Source of the DNA: Flavobacterium sp. M31R6
GTDB lineage: Bacteria > Bacteroidota > Bacteroidia > Flavobacteriales > Flavobacteriaceae
DNA length: 64,000 nt
Reading direction: 5' to 3'
Assembly: GCF_013284035.1 (NCBI RefSeq)
Contig: NZ_CP054141.1
Span: 3,534,001 to 3,598,000 of the forward strand
Position numbers and translations under genes: made by a program
Shown here: piece by piece, positions 9,200 to 17,149 of the stretch
Layout of the letters: the number at the start of each line of letters is the position of its first letter
How positions within the stretch are numbered: the stretch's first letter is position 1
The notes under the pieces: generated by a model
The model's database searches: none
The model's input: only the letters and a program-made list of their open reading frames with translations
Told to the model about the DNA's origin: nothing

Positions 9200-10612
9200 A
9201 TGCAAATAGAACAAATATATACAGGTTGTCTGGCACAAGGCGCATATTACATCACTTCCAATGGTGAAGCGGCCATAATTGACCCGCTGAGAGAAACACA
9301 ACCTTATTTGGATCGAATCGAACGTGACGGAGTCAAGCTGAAGTATATTTTTGAAACCCATTTCCATGCCGATTTTGTTTCGGGACATTTGGATTTAAGC
9401 AAAGAAACAGGAGCTCCAATCGTTTATGGACCAACAGCCCAACCAGAATTTAAAGCCACCGTTGCGAAAGACAGCCAACTATTTGAAATAGGAAATATCA
9501 AAATAAAAGTACTGCATACTCCTGGTCACACCATGGAAAGTTCCACCTATTTATTAATAGACGAAAACGGAAAAGATTATGCTATTTTCTCCGGTGACAC
9601 TTTGTTTATTGGTGATGTGGGAAGACCTGATCTTGCCCAAAAAGCAGCTTCGATGACACAGGAACAATTGGCTGGATTATTATATCATTCGTTAAGAGAC
9701 AAAGTGATGACGTTGGCAGATGATGTCATTGTTTATCCTGCTCATGGTGCGGGTAGTGCCTGTGGCAAAAACATGAGCAAGGAAACTGTTTCTACCATCG
9801 GTAACCAAAAAGCAACCAATTATGCTTTGAGAGCCAATATGACCGAAACTGAATTCATCAAAGAAGTGACCGATGGACTACTGCCTCCCCCAGCCTATTT
9901 TGGAATGAATGTGGCTATGAATAAAAAAGGATATGCCAGTTTTGAAAATGTATTGGATCTAGGTATGAAAGGTTTATCCGCTAATGAATTTGAAACAATC
10001 GCAGAGGAAACGGGTGCTTTAATTTTAGACACAAGAAACAACGGCGATTTTGCAAAAGGCTTCATTCCGCAATCCATAAACATCGGAATCAATGGTGATT
10101 TTGCTCCTTGGGTGGGCGCTTTGATTGCCAATGTAAAACAGCCTATCATATTAGTGACCGAATTAGGACGAGAAAAAGAAACTGTGACACGTTTGAGCCG
10201 TGTGGGTTTTGACAATTTAGTGGGACATTTAGAAGGTGGTTTTGAGGCGTGGAAAAAAGCGGGCAAAGAAATTGATACCGTAAACCGAATCACTCCAGAC
10301 CAATTCAAAGCGCAAGTGAAAATTGGCGAAAGCAAAATCATCGACATCCGTAAACAAAGTGAATACAGCGCTGAACATATCGAAGAAGCTTTCAGCAAAC
10401 CGCTGTCAAACATCAACGATTGGATAAAAGACATTGACCCTAAAGAGCATTTCTTTATGCATTGCGCTGGTGGTTACCGCAGCATGATTGCAGCATCGAT
10501 TTTGCAAGCCCGTGGTTTTAGAAATTTCAGTGAAATAGAGGGTGGATTTAACGCTATCGCCAAAACCGATATTCCAAGAACTGATTTTGTGTGCCAAAGT
10601 AAAATTCAATAG
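9200..10612 (+). CDS. CstB-like persulfide dioxygenase / rhodanese fusion
   Basis: This 470-residue protein has three parts. Residues 1-~240 are a metallo-beta-lactamase fold of ETHE1 type, with H54, H56 and D58 in THFHADF, H110 in HTPGH, D133 in SGDTLF and H182 in PAHG. Residues ~260-355 are a rhodanese-like domain with no Cys at the active-loop position (VTELGREKE). Residues ~365-465 are an active rhodanese with Cys422 in HCAGGYRS. The order MBL, pseudo-rhodanese, rhodanese matches S. aureus CstB, which oxidises persulfides to thiosulfate or sulfite using non-haem iron. It heads an operon of thiol-related genes. The start was chosen downstream of the promoter box. Confidence 0.9.
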   Translation: MQIEQIYTGCLAQGAYYITSNGEAAIIDPLRETQPYLDRIERDGVKLKYIFETHFHADFVSGHLDLSKETGAPIVYGPTAQPEFKATVAKDSQLFEIGNIKIKVLHTPGHTMESSTYLLIDENGKDYAIFSGDTLFIGDVGRPDLAQKAASMTQEQLAGLLYHSLRDKVMTLADDVIVYPAHGAGSACGKNMSKETVSTIGNQKATNYALRANMTETEFIKEVTDGLLPPPAYFGMNVAMNKKGYASFENVLDLGMKGLSANEFETIAEETGALILDTRNNGDFAKGFIPQSINIGINGDFAPWVGALIANVKQPIILVTELGREKETVTRLSRVGFDNLVGHLEGGFEAWKKAGKEIDTVNRITPDQFKAQVKIGESKIIDIRKQSEYSAEHIEEAFSKPLSNINDWIKDIDPKEHFFMHCAGGYRSMIAASILQARGFRNFSEIEGGFNAIAKTDIPRTDFVCQSKIQ

Positions 10613-10674
10613 CAATTTCAATAGCAATGGCAATTTTAAAAAATACAATTCATTAACCAATAAATACTTTTATC

Positions 10675-10878
10675 ATGAAAAAAAATATGGGTGCTACAGA
10701 CAAGTTGATTCGTTCGATAATTGGAATTATCATTGCAATATTATACTATGCCGGTATTATAACTGGTACACTAGCCATTGTTTTATTAGCTTTTGCCATC
10801 ATCTTTTTACTAACCAGCTTCATTAGTTTTTGCCCATTGTACACACTTTTAGGCATAAACACCAATAAAAAACAATAA
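10675..10878 (+). CDS. DUF2892 (YgaP-type) small membrane protein
   Basis: This 67-residue protein has two hydrophobic helices (about 13-33 and 34-55) and a conserved FCPLYTLLGI end. That matches the DUF2892 family, which is the membrane part fused to rhodanese in E. coli YgaP. It lies directly between the persulfide dioxygenase and the methyltransferase, with only one base before the latter. A role in membrane handling of sulfane sulfur is suggested by such neighbours but is not demonstrated. A second DUF2892 protein ends the RND operon at 34330. Confidence 0.85.
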   Translation: MKKNMGATDKLIRSIIGIIIAILYYAGIITGTLAIVLLAFAIIFLLTSFISFCPLYTLLGINTNKKQ

Positions 10879-10879
10879 T

Positions 10880-11713
10880 ATGGAAGAACTACAATGCTGC
10901 GTGGTGTCCTGTGAAAAACCTTTGGATAAAGTCTATTGGGACAACCAATATCAATCCAATACAACTGGTTGGGATTTGGGAGAAGTATCCCCTCCCATAA
11001 AAAGTTATATTGATACTTTAGAAGACAAAGCCATTCAAATTTTAATCCCTGGTTGTGGAAATACCTATGAAGCGGAATATCTTCTGGAACAGGGTTTTAC
11101 AAACGTTACCGTAATTGACATTGCTCCAACATTAATAGAAAATCTAAAAACCAAATTCAAGAATAATTCCAATATCAATATCGTATTGGGAGACTTTTTT
11201 GAACATCAAGGTGAATATGATCTAATCATCGAACAGACATTCTTTTGTGCTTTGCCTCCTATAATGCGTCAAAAATACGTCTGGAAAATGCATCAGCTTT
11301 TGGCCAACAAAGGAAAAATTTCGGGATTATTATTCAACCGAACATTTGAAAGTGGCCCTCCTTTTGGCGGAAGCCAAGAAGAATATAATTTGCTTTTTCA
11401 ACAGGCTTTTAATTTTCTAAAAATGGAAGTTTGCCAAAATTCTGCCACGCCGAGAGCTGGTTCCGAATTGTTTATCGAATTGCAAAAAAACAGTGAAGTG
11501 CTAGTCAATTTATACCCATTTGAAGGAATCACCTGCAATGGTTGCAAGAATACAGTTTCCGAGAAATTCTCGGCACTTGAAAGCGTTTTAAACGTAAGCA
11601 TGAGCAGTAATTTTGCAGAAGTATTAATTGTAAGCAAAGTTGAAGTTGCATTGGAAATATTGCAAAAAGAAATCGCTTATGATGAAAAATATAAAATTAA
11701 ACAAAAATTATAA
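10880..11713 (+). CDS. TPMT-like thiol/halide methyltransferase fused to a C-terminal HMA domain
   Basis: Residues ~15-200 form a class I SAM methyltransferase of the thiopurine S-methyltransferase family, with the SAM loop IPGCGN at 56-61, acidic VIDIAP at 77-83 and GDFFE at 104. Relatives methylate thiols, bisulfide or halides. Residues ~205-277 resemble a heavy-metal-associated domain with ITCNGCKN (Cys219, Cys222). The N-terminus has an extra QCCVVSC cluster. In this operon hydrosulfide or a related thiol is a plausible substrate and the HMA part may bind copper or another soft metal. The fusion is unusual to my knowledge. Confidence 0.8.
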   Translation: MEELQCCVVSCEKPLDKVYWDNQYQSNTTGWDLGEVSPPIKSYIDTLEDKAIQILIPGCGNTYEAEYLLEQGFTNVTVIDIAPTLIENLKTKFKNNSNINIVLGDFFEHQGEYDLIIEQTFFCALPPIMRQKYVWKMHQLLANKGKISGLLFNRTFESGPPFGGSQEEYNLLFQQAFNFLKMEVCQNSATPRAGSELFIELQKNSEVLVNLYPFEGITCNGCKNTVSEKFSALESVLNVSMSSNFAEVLIVSKVEVALEILQKEIAYDEKYKIKQKL

Positions 11714-11770
11714 AAATTTCCTCCAGCTGAAGCAGGAAGCAACTCAAATAAACTTTCTTAAACACAAAAA

Positions 11771-11959
11771 ATGAAAGATTTACTATTTACCAACTGGCAT
11801 ATTATGCGAATTTTTCGATTGGCTTTTGCCGTATTTTTATTCGCACAAGCTTATTATACGAACGAATGGTTCTTCATCGCCTTCGGGTTATTTTTCTTTA
11901 TTCAGGCTATTTTTAATACGGGTTGCGGACCAAAAGGCTGCACAATTCCTAAAAAATAA
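11771..11959 (+). CDS. Small Cys-containing membrane protein
   Basis: The 62 residues form two short hydrophobic helices (about 12-28 and 32-48) followed by NTGCGPKGCTIP, so two Cys sit next to the membrane. I recall similar short proteins beside thioredoxin genes in Flavobacteria but know no function. It is 12 bp upstream of the thioredoxin start, so the two are very likely cotranscribed, and a thiol-disulfide partnership is plausible. Confidence 0.75.
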   Translation: MKDLLFTNWHIMRIFRLAFAVFLFAQAYYTNEWFFIAFGLFFFIQAIFNTGCGPKGCTIPKK

Positions 11960-11970
11960 ATACATAAAAA

Positions 11971-12273
11971 ATGAGTACTTTCAACGATATCATTCAATCC
12001 GAAAAACCAGTCTTGGTTGATTTTTTTGCCACTTGGTGTGGGCCTTGCCAAACATTGGCTCCCATTCTGAAACAAGTAAAAGACAATTTAGGTGACCGTA
12101 TATCCATCATCAAAATTGACGTCGATAAAAACCAGCAAATCGCTTCGCAATATCAAGTTCGAGGCGTTCCTACGATGATTCTTTTTCAAAACGGAAAACA
12201 ATTGTGGAGACAATCTGGAGTTCTAAGCACCTCCGATTTAATCAAGGTTATTGTAGAAAAAAGTAACTCATGA
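11971..12273 (+). CDS. Thioredoxin
   Basis: This 100-residue cytoplasmic thioredoxin carries the classic WCGPCQ active site after VDFFATW. The cis-Pro lies in VRGVPTMILF. There is no signal peptide. Its stop overlaps the start of the next gene by four bases. In this operon it may reduce protein or glutathione-like persulfides formed during sulfide stress. The housekeeping trxA is likely elsewhere. Confidence 0.93.
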   Translation: MSTFNDIIQSEKPVLVDFFATWCGPCQTLAPILKQVKDNLGDRISIIKIDVDKNQQIASQYQVRGVPTMILFQNGKQLWRQSGVLSTSDLIKVIVEKSNS

Positions 12274-12470
12274 ACCGAAAAGCAATTATCATAACAAGCA
12301 TCGGAATTGTCGTTGGGGCTATTTCCGGTTATTTATATTATCACTTTGTGGGTTGTGCTTCGGGCAGTTGCGCTATAACCTCAAAACCTGTAAACTCCAC
12401 TCTTTATGGCAGTTTACTAGGGGGATTGTTGTTTAATATGTTTGTGAAAGAAGAGAAAAAGCAGAAATAA
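12270..12470 (+). CDS. DUF6132-like small membrane protein
   Basis: The 66 residues contain two hydrophobic segments (about 5-25 and 45-59) joined by a short loop VGCASGSCAITSKP with two cysteines. This pattern fits the DUF6132 family. It overlaps thioredoxin by ATGA, indicating translational coupling. The Cys pair in the loop could interact with the coupled thioredoxin. It is the last gene of the persulfide operon. No terminator hairpin was found after it. Confidence 0.75.
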   Translation: MNRKAIIITSIGIVVGAISGYLYYHFVGCASGSCAITSKPVNSTLYGSLLGGLLFNMFVKEEKKQK

Positions 12471-12547
12471 AACGTTAACTGCTAAATTAGAACGCAGGAT
12501 CATAAAAATAAATCATAAGTATTTCAACCCGAAATACTTTTTTTATC

Positions 12548-12571
12548 TATCTTTGTTAACCAAACGGTTAA
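12548..12571 (+). promoter_or_regulatory. Promoter with overlapping TetR operator
   Basis: A -7 element TATCTTTG at 12548-12555 is followed directly by the perfect palindrome TTAACC-N4-GGTTAA at 12556-12571, covering the likely transcription start. The placement before a TetR gene indicates autorepression of the exporter operon. Confidence 0.75.
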
Positions 12572-12589
12572 ACCATACAGTTAGCACCA

Positions 12590-13183
12590 ATGACTACCGA
12601 AGAAAAAATATTCAATGCCGCCAGAATAGTGTTCCAAAAAAAAGGATTCGCCGGGGCACGCATGCAAGAAATTGCAGATGAAGCAGGTATCAATAAAGCG
12701 ATGCTGCATTATTGCTTCAAAAACAAACAATTGCTTTTTGAAGCAGTTTTTATGAATGCCTTCAGCCAATTGGCTCCGCAGATTAATGAGATCTTCAATT
12801 CGGATGCAACAGTTTTCGAAAAAATTAAAAAATTCACAAACAGTTATATTTCATTTGTCATTATCAACCCTTATTTGCCGTCGTTCGTAATTCAGGAAAT
12901 GAATAACAATCCTGAATTTGTACTATCCTTTCTAAATCATAAAAACCGCCCCAATCCTACTCCATTATTAGCGCAAATCGAAAAAGAAATAGCAGAAGGA
13001 ATCATTAAACCTATTCCTCCAAAACAGCTTTTATTAGATATTTTTTCGATGACGGTTTTTCCTTTTGCAGCCAAAACAATGGTAAAAGGAATCATTCAGC
13101 TTTCAGAAACTGAATTCAATGAAATGATGGAAGAACGAAAAACAAGCATAGCCGAAACTATTATTAATTCGATTAAAAAATGA
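12590..13183 (+). CDS. TetR/AcrR family repressor
   Basis: The 197-residue protein has an N-terminal helix-turn-helix (about 8-50) with the typical [19 protein letters not shown] pattern followed by [11 protein letters not shown]. The C-terminal ligand domain is variable. It overlaps the TolC gene by four bases and leads a TolC, adaptor, two ATPases and two permeases. The set resembles E. coli CecR with YbhGFSR, so it likely represses this exporter until an inducer binds. The palindrome at 12556-12571 is the proposed operator. Confidence 0.9.
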   Translation: MTTEEKIFNAARIVFQKKGFAGARMQEIADEAGINKAMLHYCFKNKQLLFEAVFMNAFSQLAPQINEIFNSDATVFEKIKKFTNSYISFVIINPYLPSFVIQEMNNNPEFVLSFLNHKNRPNPTPLLAQIEKEIAEGIIKPIPPKQLLLDIFSMTVFPFAAKTMVKGIIQLSETEFNEMMEERKTSIAETIINSIKK

Positions 13184-14433
13184 GAACTTTAAAATATACT
13201 TTTAACATCCTTTTTTTATTCCCGCTTTTTGCTTTAGCGCAGCAAAAAATGACGCTTGAAAATTGTTATTCTTTAGTTCGGCAAAATTATCCAACCGCCA
13301 AACAAATTACTTTATTACAGCAAAAATCCGATTATGAAGTAAATGCTTTGCAAACCGGAAAATTGCCAAAAATAGATTTGAATGCCCAAGGAACCTACCA
13401 AAATCAAGTAACCGAAATTCCAAATCCTTTTATATCCCCACTAAATAAAGACCAATACAAAGCCTCATTAGACATTAATCAGTTGCTTTACAATGGAGGC
13501 TTGATTGATGCCAATACCAAACTCAAAGAAGCCCAAACCAAAACCCAACAGCAACAAGTAGAGGTCAATTTATACCAACTCAAATCTAGAATCAATCAGT
13601 TGTTTTTTTCTATTTTACTTTTGCAGGAGCGAAAAGACCTTTTGATTGCCAAACAAAAACAATTGGAATCCAAAATAAAAGAAGTCAAAACGGGAATTCA
13701 ATTTGGTGCCATTTTACCTGCCTCCGAAAAAGTATTGGAAGCCGAAAACCTGAAAATCAAACAGCAGCTTTCGGAAATTCAATACGACAAGAAAAAGTTG
13801 TTTGAAAATCTTTCTTCCATAACATACTCCAACATTCCGGAAACAACAGAATTGGACAAACCAATTATTACAACACCAACAAATACAACTATAAACCGAC
13901 CTGAAATACACTATTTCGAATTACAGGAACAGCAAATCGATGTTTCAAAAAGTATATTGACTAAAAACAATTTGCCTAAAATAAATGCCTTTGGAATAGC
14001 AGGTTACGGTAATCCGGGACTAAACATGATTGAAAATTCTTTTGAACCCATTTTTATGGTAGGATTGAAAGCCAATTGGAATGTATTTGATTGGAATAAA
14101 ACTAAGAATGAAAAAGAAGCTTTAATTGTTTCTGCAAGCATTGTAAATACCGAAAAAGAAACTTTCTTACTCAATAACAAAATACAATTGCAAGAAATCA
14201 ATGCCGAAATACAAAAAGCAGAAGCCAATATTGCAACCGATACCGATATAATTTCTTTACGTGAATATGTTGAAAAATCGGCCAGTTCACAATTAAAAAA
14301 CGGAGTCATTACCGCCTCCGAATATTTGACCGAATTCACCAATTTGTACGAAGCCAAAAACAGTCAAAAAATTCACGAAATACAATTGGAACTCGCCAAG
14401 GCCAATTATCAAGTCTCTATCGGAATCAATTAG
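13180..14433 (+). CDS. TolC family outer-membrane efflux protein
   Basis: The 417-residue protein has a signal peptide (to about residue 21, ALAQ), and its two halves each carry long amphipathic coiled-coil helices typical of outer-membrane efflux duct proteins. The start codon overlaps the TetR stop by ATGA. It should form the outer-membrane channel for the ABC-2 exporter encoded downstream. Confidence 0.88.
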   Translation: MRTLKYTFNILFLFPLFALAQQKMTLENCYSLVRQNYPTAKQITLLQQKSDYEVNALQTGKLPKIDLNAQGTYQNQVTEIPNPFISPLNKDQYKASLDINQLLYNGGLIDANTKLKEAQTKTQQQQVEVNLYQLKSRINQLFFSILLLQERKDLLIAKQKQLESKIKEVKTGIQFGAILPASEKVLEAENLKIKQQLSEIQYDKKKLFENLSSITYSNIPETTELDKPIITTPTNTTINRPEIHYFELQEQQIDVSKSILTKNNLPKINAFGIAGYGNPGLNMIENSFEPIFMVGLKANWNVFDWNKTKNEKEALIVSASIVNTEKETFLLNNKIQLQEINAEIQKAEANIATDTDIISLREYVEKSASSQLKNGVITASEYLTEFTNLYEAKNSQKIHEIQLELAKANYQVSIGIN

Positions 14434-14457
14434 CAATCCTGTAAACCTTTAAACAAA

Positions 14458-15333
14458 ATGAAAAACATATTTATACTAACACTCCTACTAAGCCTGCTTT
14501 CGTGCAGCAACAGCGACAACAAGGCAGATGGTTATGGCAATTTTGAAGCAACCGAAATCACTATTTCGGCAGAAGCCAATGGGAAACTGGAGTTTCTAAA
14601 TCTTGAAGAAGGCGATATCATTGAGCCGAATACTTTGGTAGGATTGGTCGACACCATCCAATTGCATTTGAACAAACAGCAGCTCATCGCTTCAAAAGCG
14701 ACGGTGTATTCCAAGTCAGAAAATGTGTTGTCTCAAATCAGTGTCTTACAGGCACAACTCAAAACCACACTTATCGAACAAAAAAGGATTCAGAATATGT
14801 TTGCCGAAAATGCAGCAACCAAACGCCAAGTAGATGAAATAGAAGGAAAAGTAGATGTCATTAAAGAACAAATAAAAGGAGTTCAAACCCAAAACGCACC
14901 TATTATAAATGAAATCGCTTCGATTGATGTTCAGATTAAAAAAATCAATGACCAAATCAAGAACAGCAAAATCATTAATCCGATAAAAGCAACCGTTTTG
15001 GCCAAGTATGCTGAACCCAATGAAATTGCTTCATTTGGAAAACCGCTTTATAAAATAGCCAATCTCAGCCTAATGACGCTGAGGGTTTATATAAGTGAAA
15101 CCCAACTCCCACAAATAAAACTAAATCAAAAAGTAACCGTAAAAATTGACAATGGAACTGGAATGAAATCCTATCCTGGGACTATTTCCTGGATTTCATC
15201 GGTAGCAGAATTCACTCCAAAAATCATCCAAACAAAAGAAGAACGAGTAAATTTAGTTTATGCCGTGAAAGTGGATGTGAAAAATGACGGCAGTTTAAAA
15301 ATAGGAATGCCTGCCGAAATGTGGTTGAAATAA
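14458..15333 (+). CDS. HlyD-type periplasmic adaptor lipoprotein of the ABC exporter
   Basis: The 291-residue protein has a lipobox LLSCSNS, so it is lipid-anchored. It then has a biotinyl-lipoyl-like half (GKLEFLNLEEGDIIEP), a coiled-coil hairpin (about 75-170) and a closing beta-barrel part. It corresponds to YbhG in the E. coli YbhGFSR system and links the inner-membrane permeases with the TolC channel. It follows the TolC gene by 24 bp. Confidence 0.88.
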   Translation: MKNIFILTLLLSLLSCSNSDNKADGYGNFEATEITISAEANGKLEFLNLEEGDIIEPNTLVGLVDTIQLHLNKQQLIASKATVYSKSENVLSQISVLQAQLKTTLIEQKRIQNMFAENAATKRQVDEIEGKVDVIKEQIKGVQTQNAPIINEIASIDVQIKKINDQIKNSKIINPIKATVLAKYAEPNEIASFGKPLYKIANLSLMTLRVYISETQLPQIKLNQKVTVKIDNGTGMKSYPGTISWISSVAEFTPKIIQTKEERVNLVYAVKVDVKNDGSLKIGMPAEMWLK

Positions 15334-15388
15334 ACCAACGAAACTACAATTTTCAAATTGATTTTTACCATTAAAATTACCATTGAAC

Positions 15389-16285
15389 ATGAGTATAAAA
15401 GTCCAAAATATTTCTAAATCCTACAACAAAATAAAAGCTATTGAAGCCATTTCTTTTGAAGTAAATGAAGGTGAAATATTTGGTCTCATTGGACCTGATG
15501 GTGCAGGAAAAACAACGCTTTTCAGAATATTGACCACTTTGTTGTTTGCCGATGAAGGAACTGCCTCCGTTGCGGGTTTTGATGTTGTAAAAGAATTCAA
15601 ATCCATACGAAACTGTGTGGGTTACATGCCCGGAAAATTCTCTTTATACCAGGATTTGTCCGTCGAAGAAAACCTAACTTTTTTTGCTACACTTTTTGGC
15701 ACCACCATTGAGAAAAATTACGATTTAATCAAAGATATTTATATTCAAATAGAACCTTTTAAGACTCGAAGAGCCGGTGCACTTTCGGGCGGAATGAAAC
15801 AAAAACTAGCTTTATGCTGTGCTTTAATTCACAAACCTAAAGTCTTATTTCTGGACGAACCCACAACGGGAGTGGATCCCGTTTCCCGTAAAGAATTTTG
15901 GCAAATGCTAAAGCGATTGCAACAAAAAGGAATAACGATTTTGGTTTCAACACCTTATATGGACGAAGCGGCTTTGTGTGACCGAATCGCATTAATCCAA
16001 AAAGGAACGATCCTTAAAATTGATTCTCCCCAAAACATTATTGAGAAATACGACAAAACTATTTATGATGTCCGAGCAAAAAATACGTATCAGCTCCTAC
16101 TCGATCTAAAAAACTATCCGAGTCAATACAGCGTTTATGCCTTTGGTGAATCCATACATTACACGGACAAGGAAACAGAATTTGATTCTGATGCATTAAA
16201 GAAATATTTAGAAGATAAAAAACATACCGAAATAGAAATCCAAATGACAAAACCAACCATAGAAGATGTTTTTATGGATTTGTAA
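15389..16285 (+). CDS. ABC transporter ATPase 1 of the exporter
   Basis: The ATG at 15389 (MSIKVQN) was preferred over an upstream TTG. The protein has 298 residues. Walker A is GPDGAGKT, the signature LSGGMKQ, Walker B VLFLDEP, and the D-loop and switch regions follow. It matches the N-terminal half of E. coli YbhF, which is a fused double ATPase. Here the two halves are separate neighbouring genes. The C-terminal ~70 residues form the extension seen in this family. Confidence 0.9.
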   Translation: MSIKVQNISKSYNKIKAIEAISFEVNEGEIFGLIGPDGAGKTTLFRILTTLLFADEGTASVAGFDVVKEFKSIRNCVGYMPGKFSLYQDLSVEENLTFFATLFGTTIEKNYDLIKDIYIQIEPFKTRRAGALSGGMKQKLALCCALIHKPKVLFLDEPTTGVDPVSRKEFWQMLKRLQQKGITILVSTPYMDEAALCDRIALIQKGTILKIDSPQNIIEKYDKTIYDVRAKNTYQLLLDLKNYPSQYSVYAFGESIHYTDKETEFDSDALKKYLEDKKHTEIEIQMTKPTIEDVFMDL

Positions 16286-16312
16286 TCTCTGCCCAAATAA
16301 TTTACATCAAAA

Positions 16313-17053
16313 ATGAATCAAGAAAAAATCATCACCGTAAACAAGCTCACCAAAGAATTTGGCAGTTTCACAGCAGTCAATAATATTTCTTTTGATGTGC
16401 ATAAAGGGGAGATTTTCGGGTTTCTTGGTGCCAATGGTGCGGGAAAAACGACCGCTATGAAAATGCTTATCGGGATTTCAAAACCTACTTCGGGCGAAGC
16501 AATCGTAGCGGGATTTGATGTAAAAACCCAAGCCGAAATGGTCAAGAAAAGCATTGGATATATGAGTCAGAAATTTTCCATGTATGACGATTTGACCATC
16601 AAGGAAAACATAACTTTCTTTGGTGGAATCTATGGTTTGTCCCGTGCCCAAATCAAAGTAAAAACAGCACAATTAATTCAGGATTTAAATTTACAGGACG
16701 TCGCCGATAAACTGGTAAAATCCTTGCCCCAAGGTTGGAAACAAAAACTATCTTTTTCAGTGGCACTTTTGCATGAACCCAAAATAGTGTTCCTTGATGA
16801 ACCCACAGGAGGTGTTGATCCTATAACAAGACGGCAATTTTGGGAAATGATTTACGCCGAAGCACATAAAGGTACCACGCTATTTGTCACCACTCATTAT
16901 ATGGACGAAGCCGAATATTGTGACCGAGTCTCAATAATGGTCGAAGGAAAAATAGAAGCCCTTGACAGTCCGAAAAATTTAAAACAAAAATACAATGTCG
17001 ATTCCATGAATGACGTATTCCTGAAACTCGCGCGAAATGTTGAAGCCCCCTAA
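16313..17053 (+). CDS. ABC transporter ATPase 2 of the exporter
   Basis: This 246-residue protein has Walker A GANGAGKT and Walker B IVFLDEP. The signature is degenerate (LPQGWKQKLSF instead of LSGGQ), as I recall for the second half of YbhF-like proteins, so the ATPase pair is probably asymmetric. The last residues and the stop codon fall within an intergenic-type CCCCC/GGGGG hairpin, so the C-terminal tail VEAP was probably created by insertion of that repeat. Confidence 0.9.
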   Translation: MNQEKIITVNKLTKEFGSFTAVNNISFDVHKGEIFGFLGANGAGKTTAMKMLIGISKPTSGEAIVAGFDVKTQAEMVKKSIGYMSQKFSMYDDLTIKENITFFGGIYGLSRAQIKVKTAQLIQDLNLQDVADKLVKSLPQGWKQKLSFSVALLHEPKIVFLDEPTGGVDPITRRQFWEMIYAEAHKGTTLFVTTHYMDEAEYCDRVSIMVEGKIEALDSPKNLKQKYNVDSMNDVFLKLARNVEAP

Positions 17054-17068
17054 CCCCAAAGGGGGAAC
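17044..17068. repeat. CCCCCT / AGGGGG hairpin repeat at a stop codon
   Basis: A C5 block, a short spacer containing TAACCCC, and a G5 block form a hairpin. The TAA inside it is the stop codon of the ATPase 2 gene. The spacer to the permease then holds runs of the TTTAAACTTT type. Confidence 0.75.
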
Positions 17069-17149
17069 AAAACTAAAACCTTTTTTAATTCCCATAATGA
17101 TTCAAAACCTAAAACTTTAAACAATTAAACTTTTAAACATTTTTTTGAA

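Noticed and set aside
9895..10434. 179-codon open frame on the minus strand
   Set aside because: It is antisense to the persulfide dioxygenase fusion and has no recognisable domain; the plus frame has intact motifs throughout.
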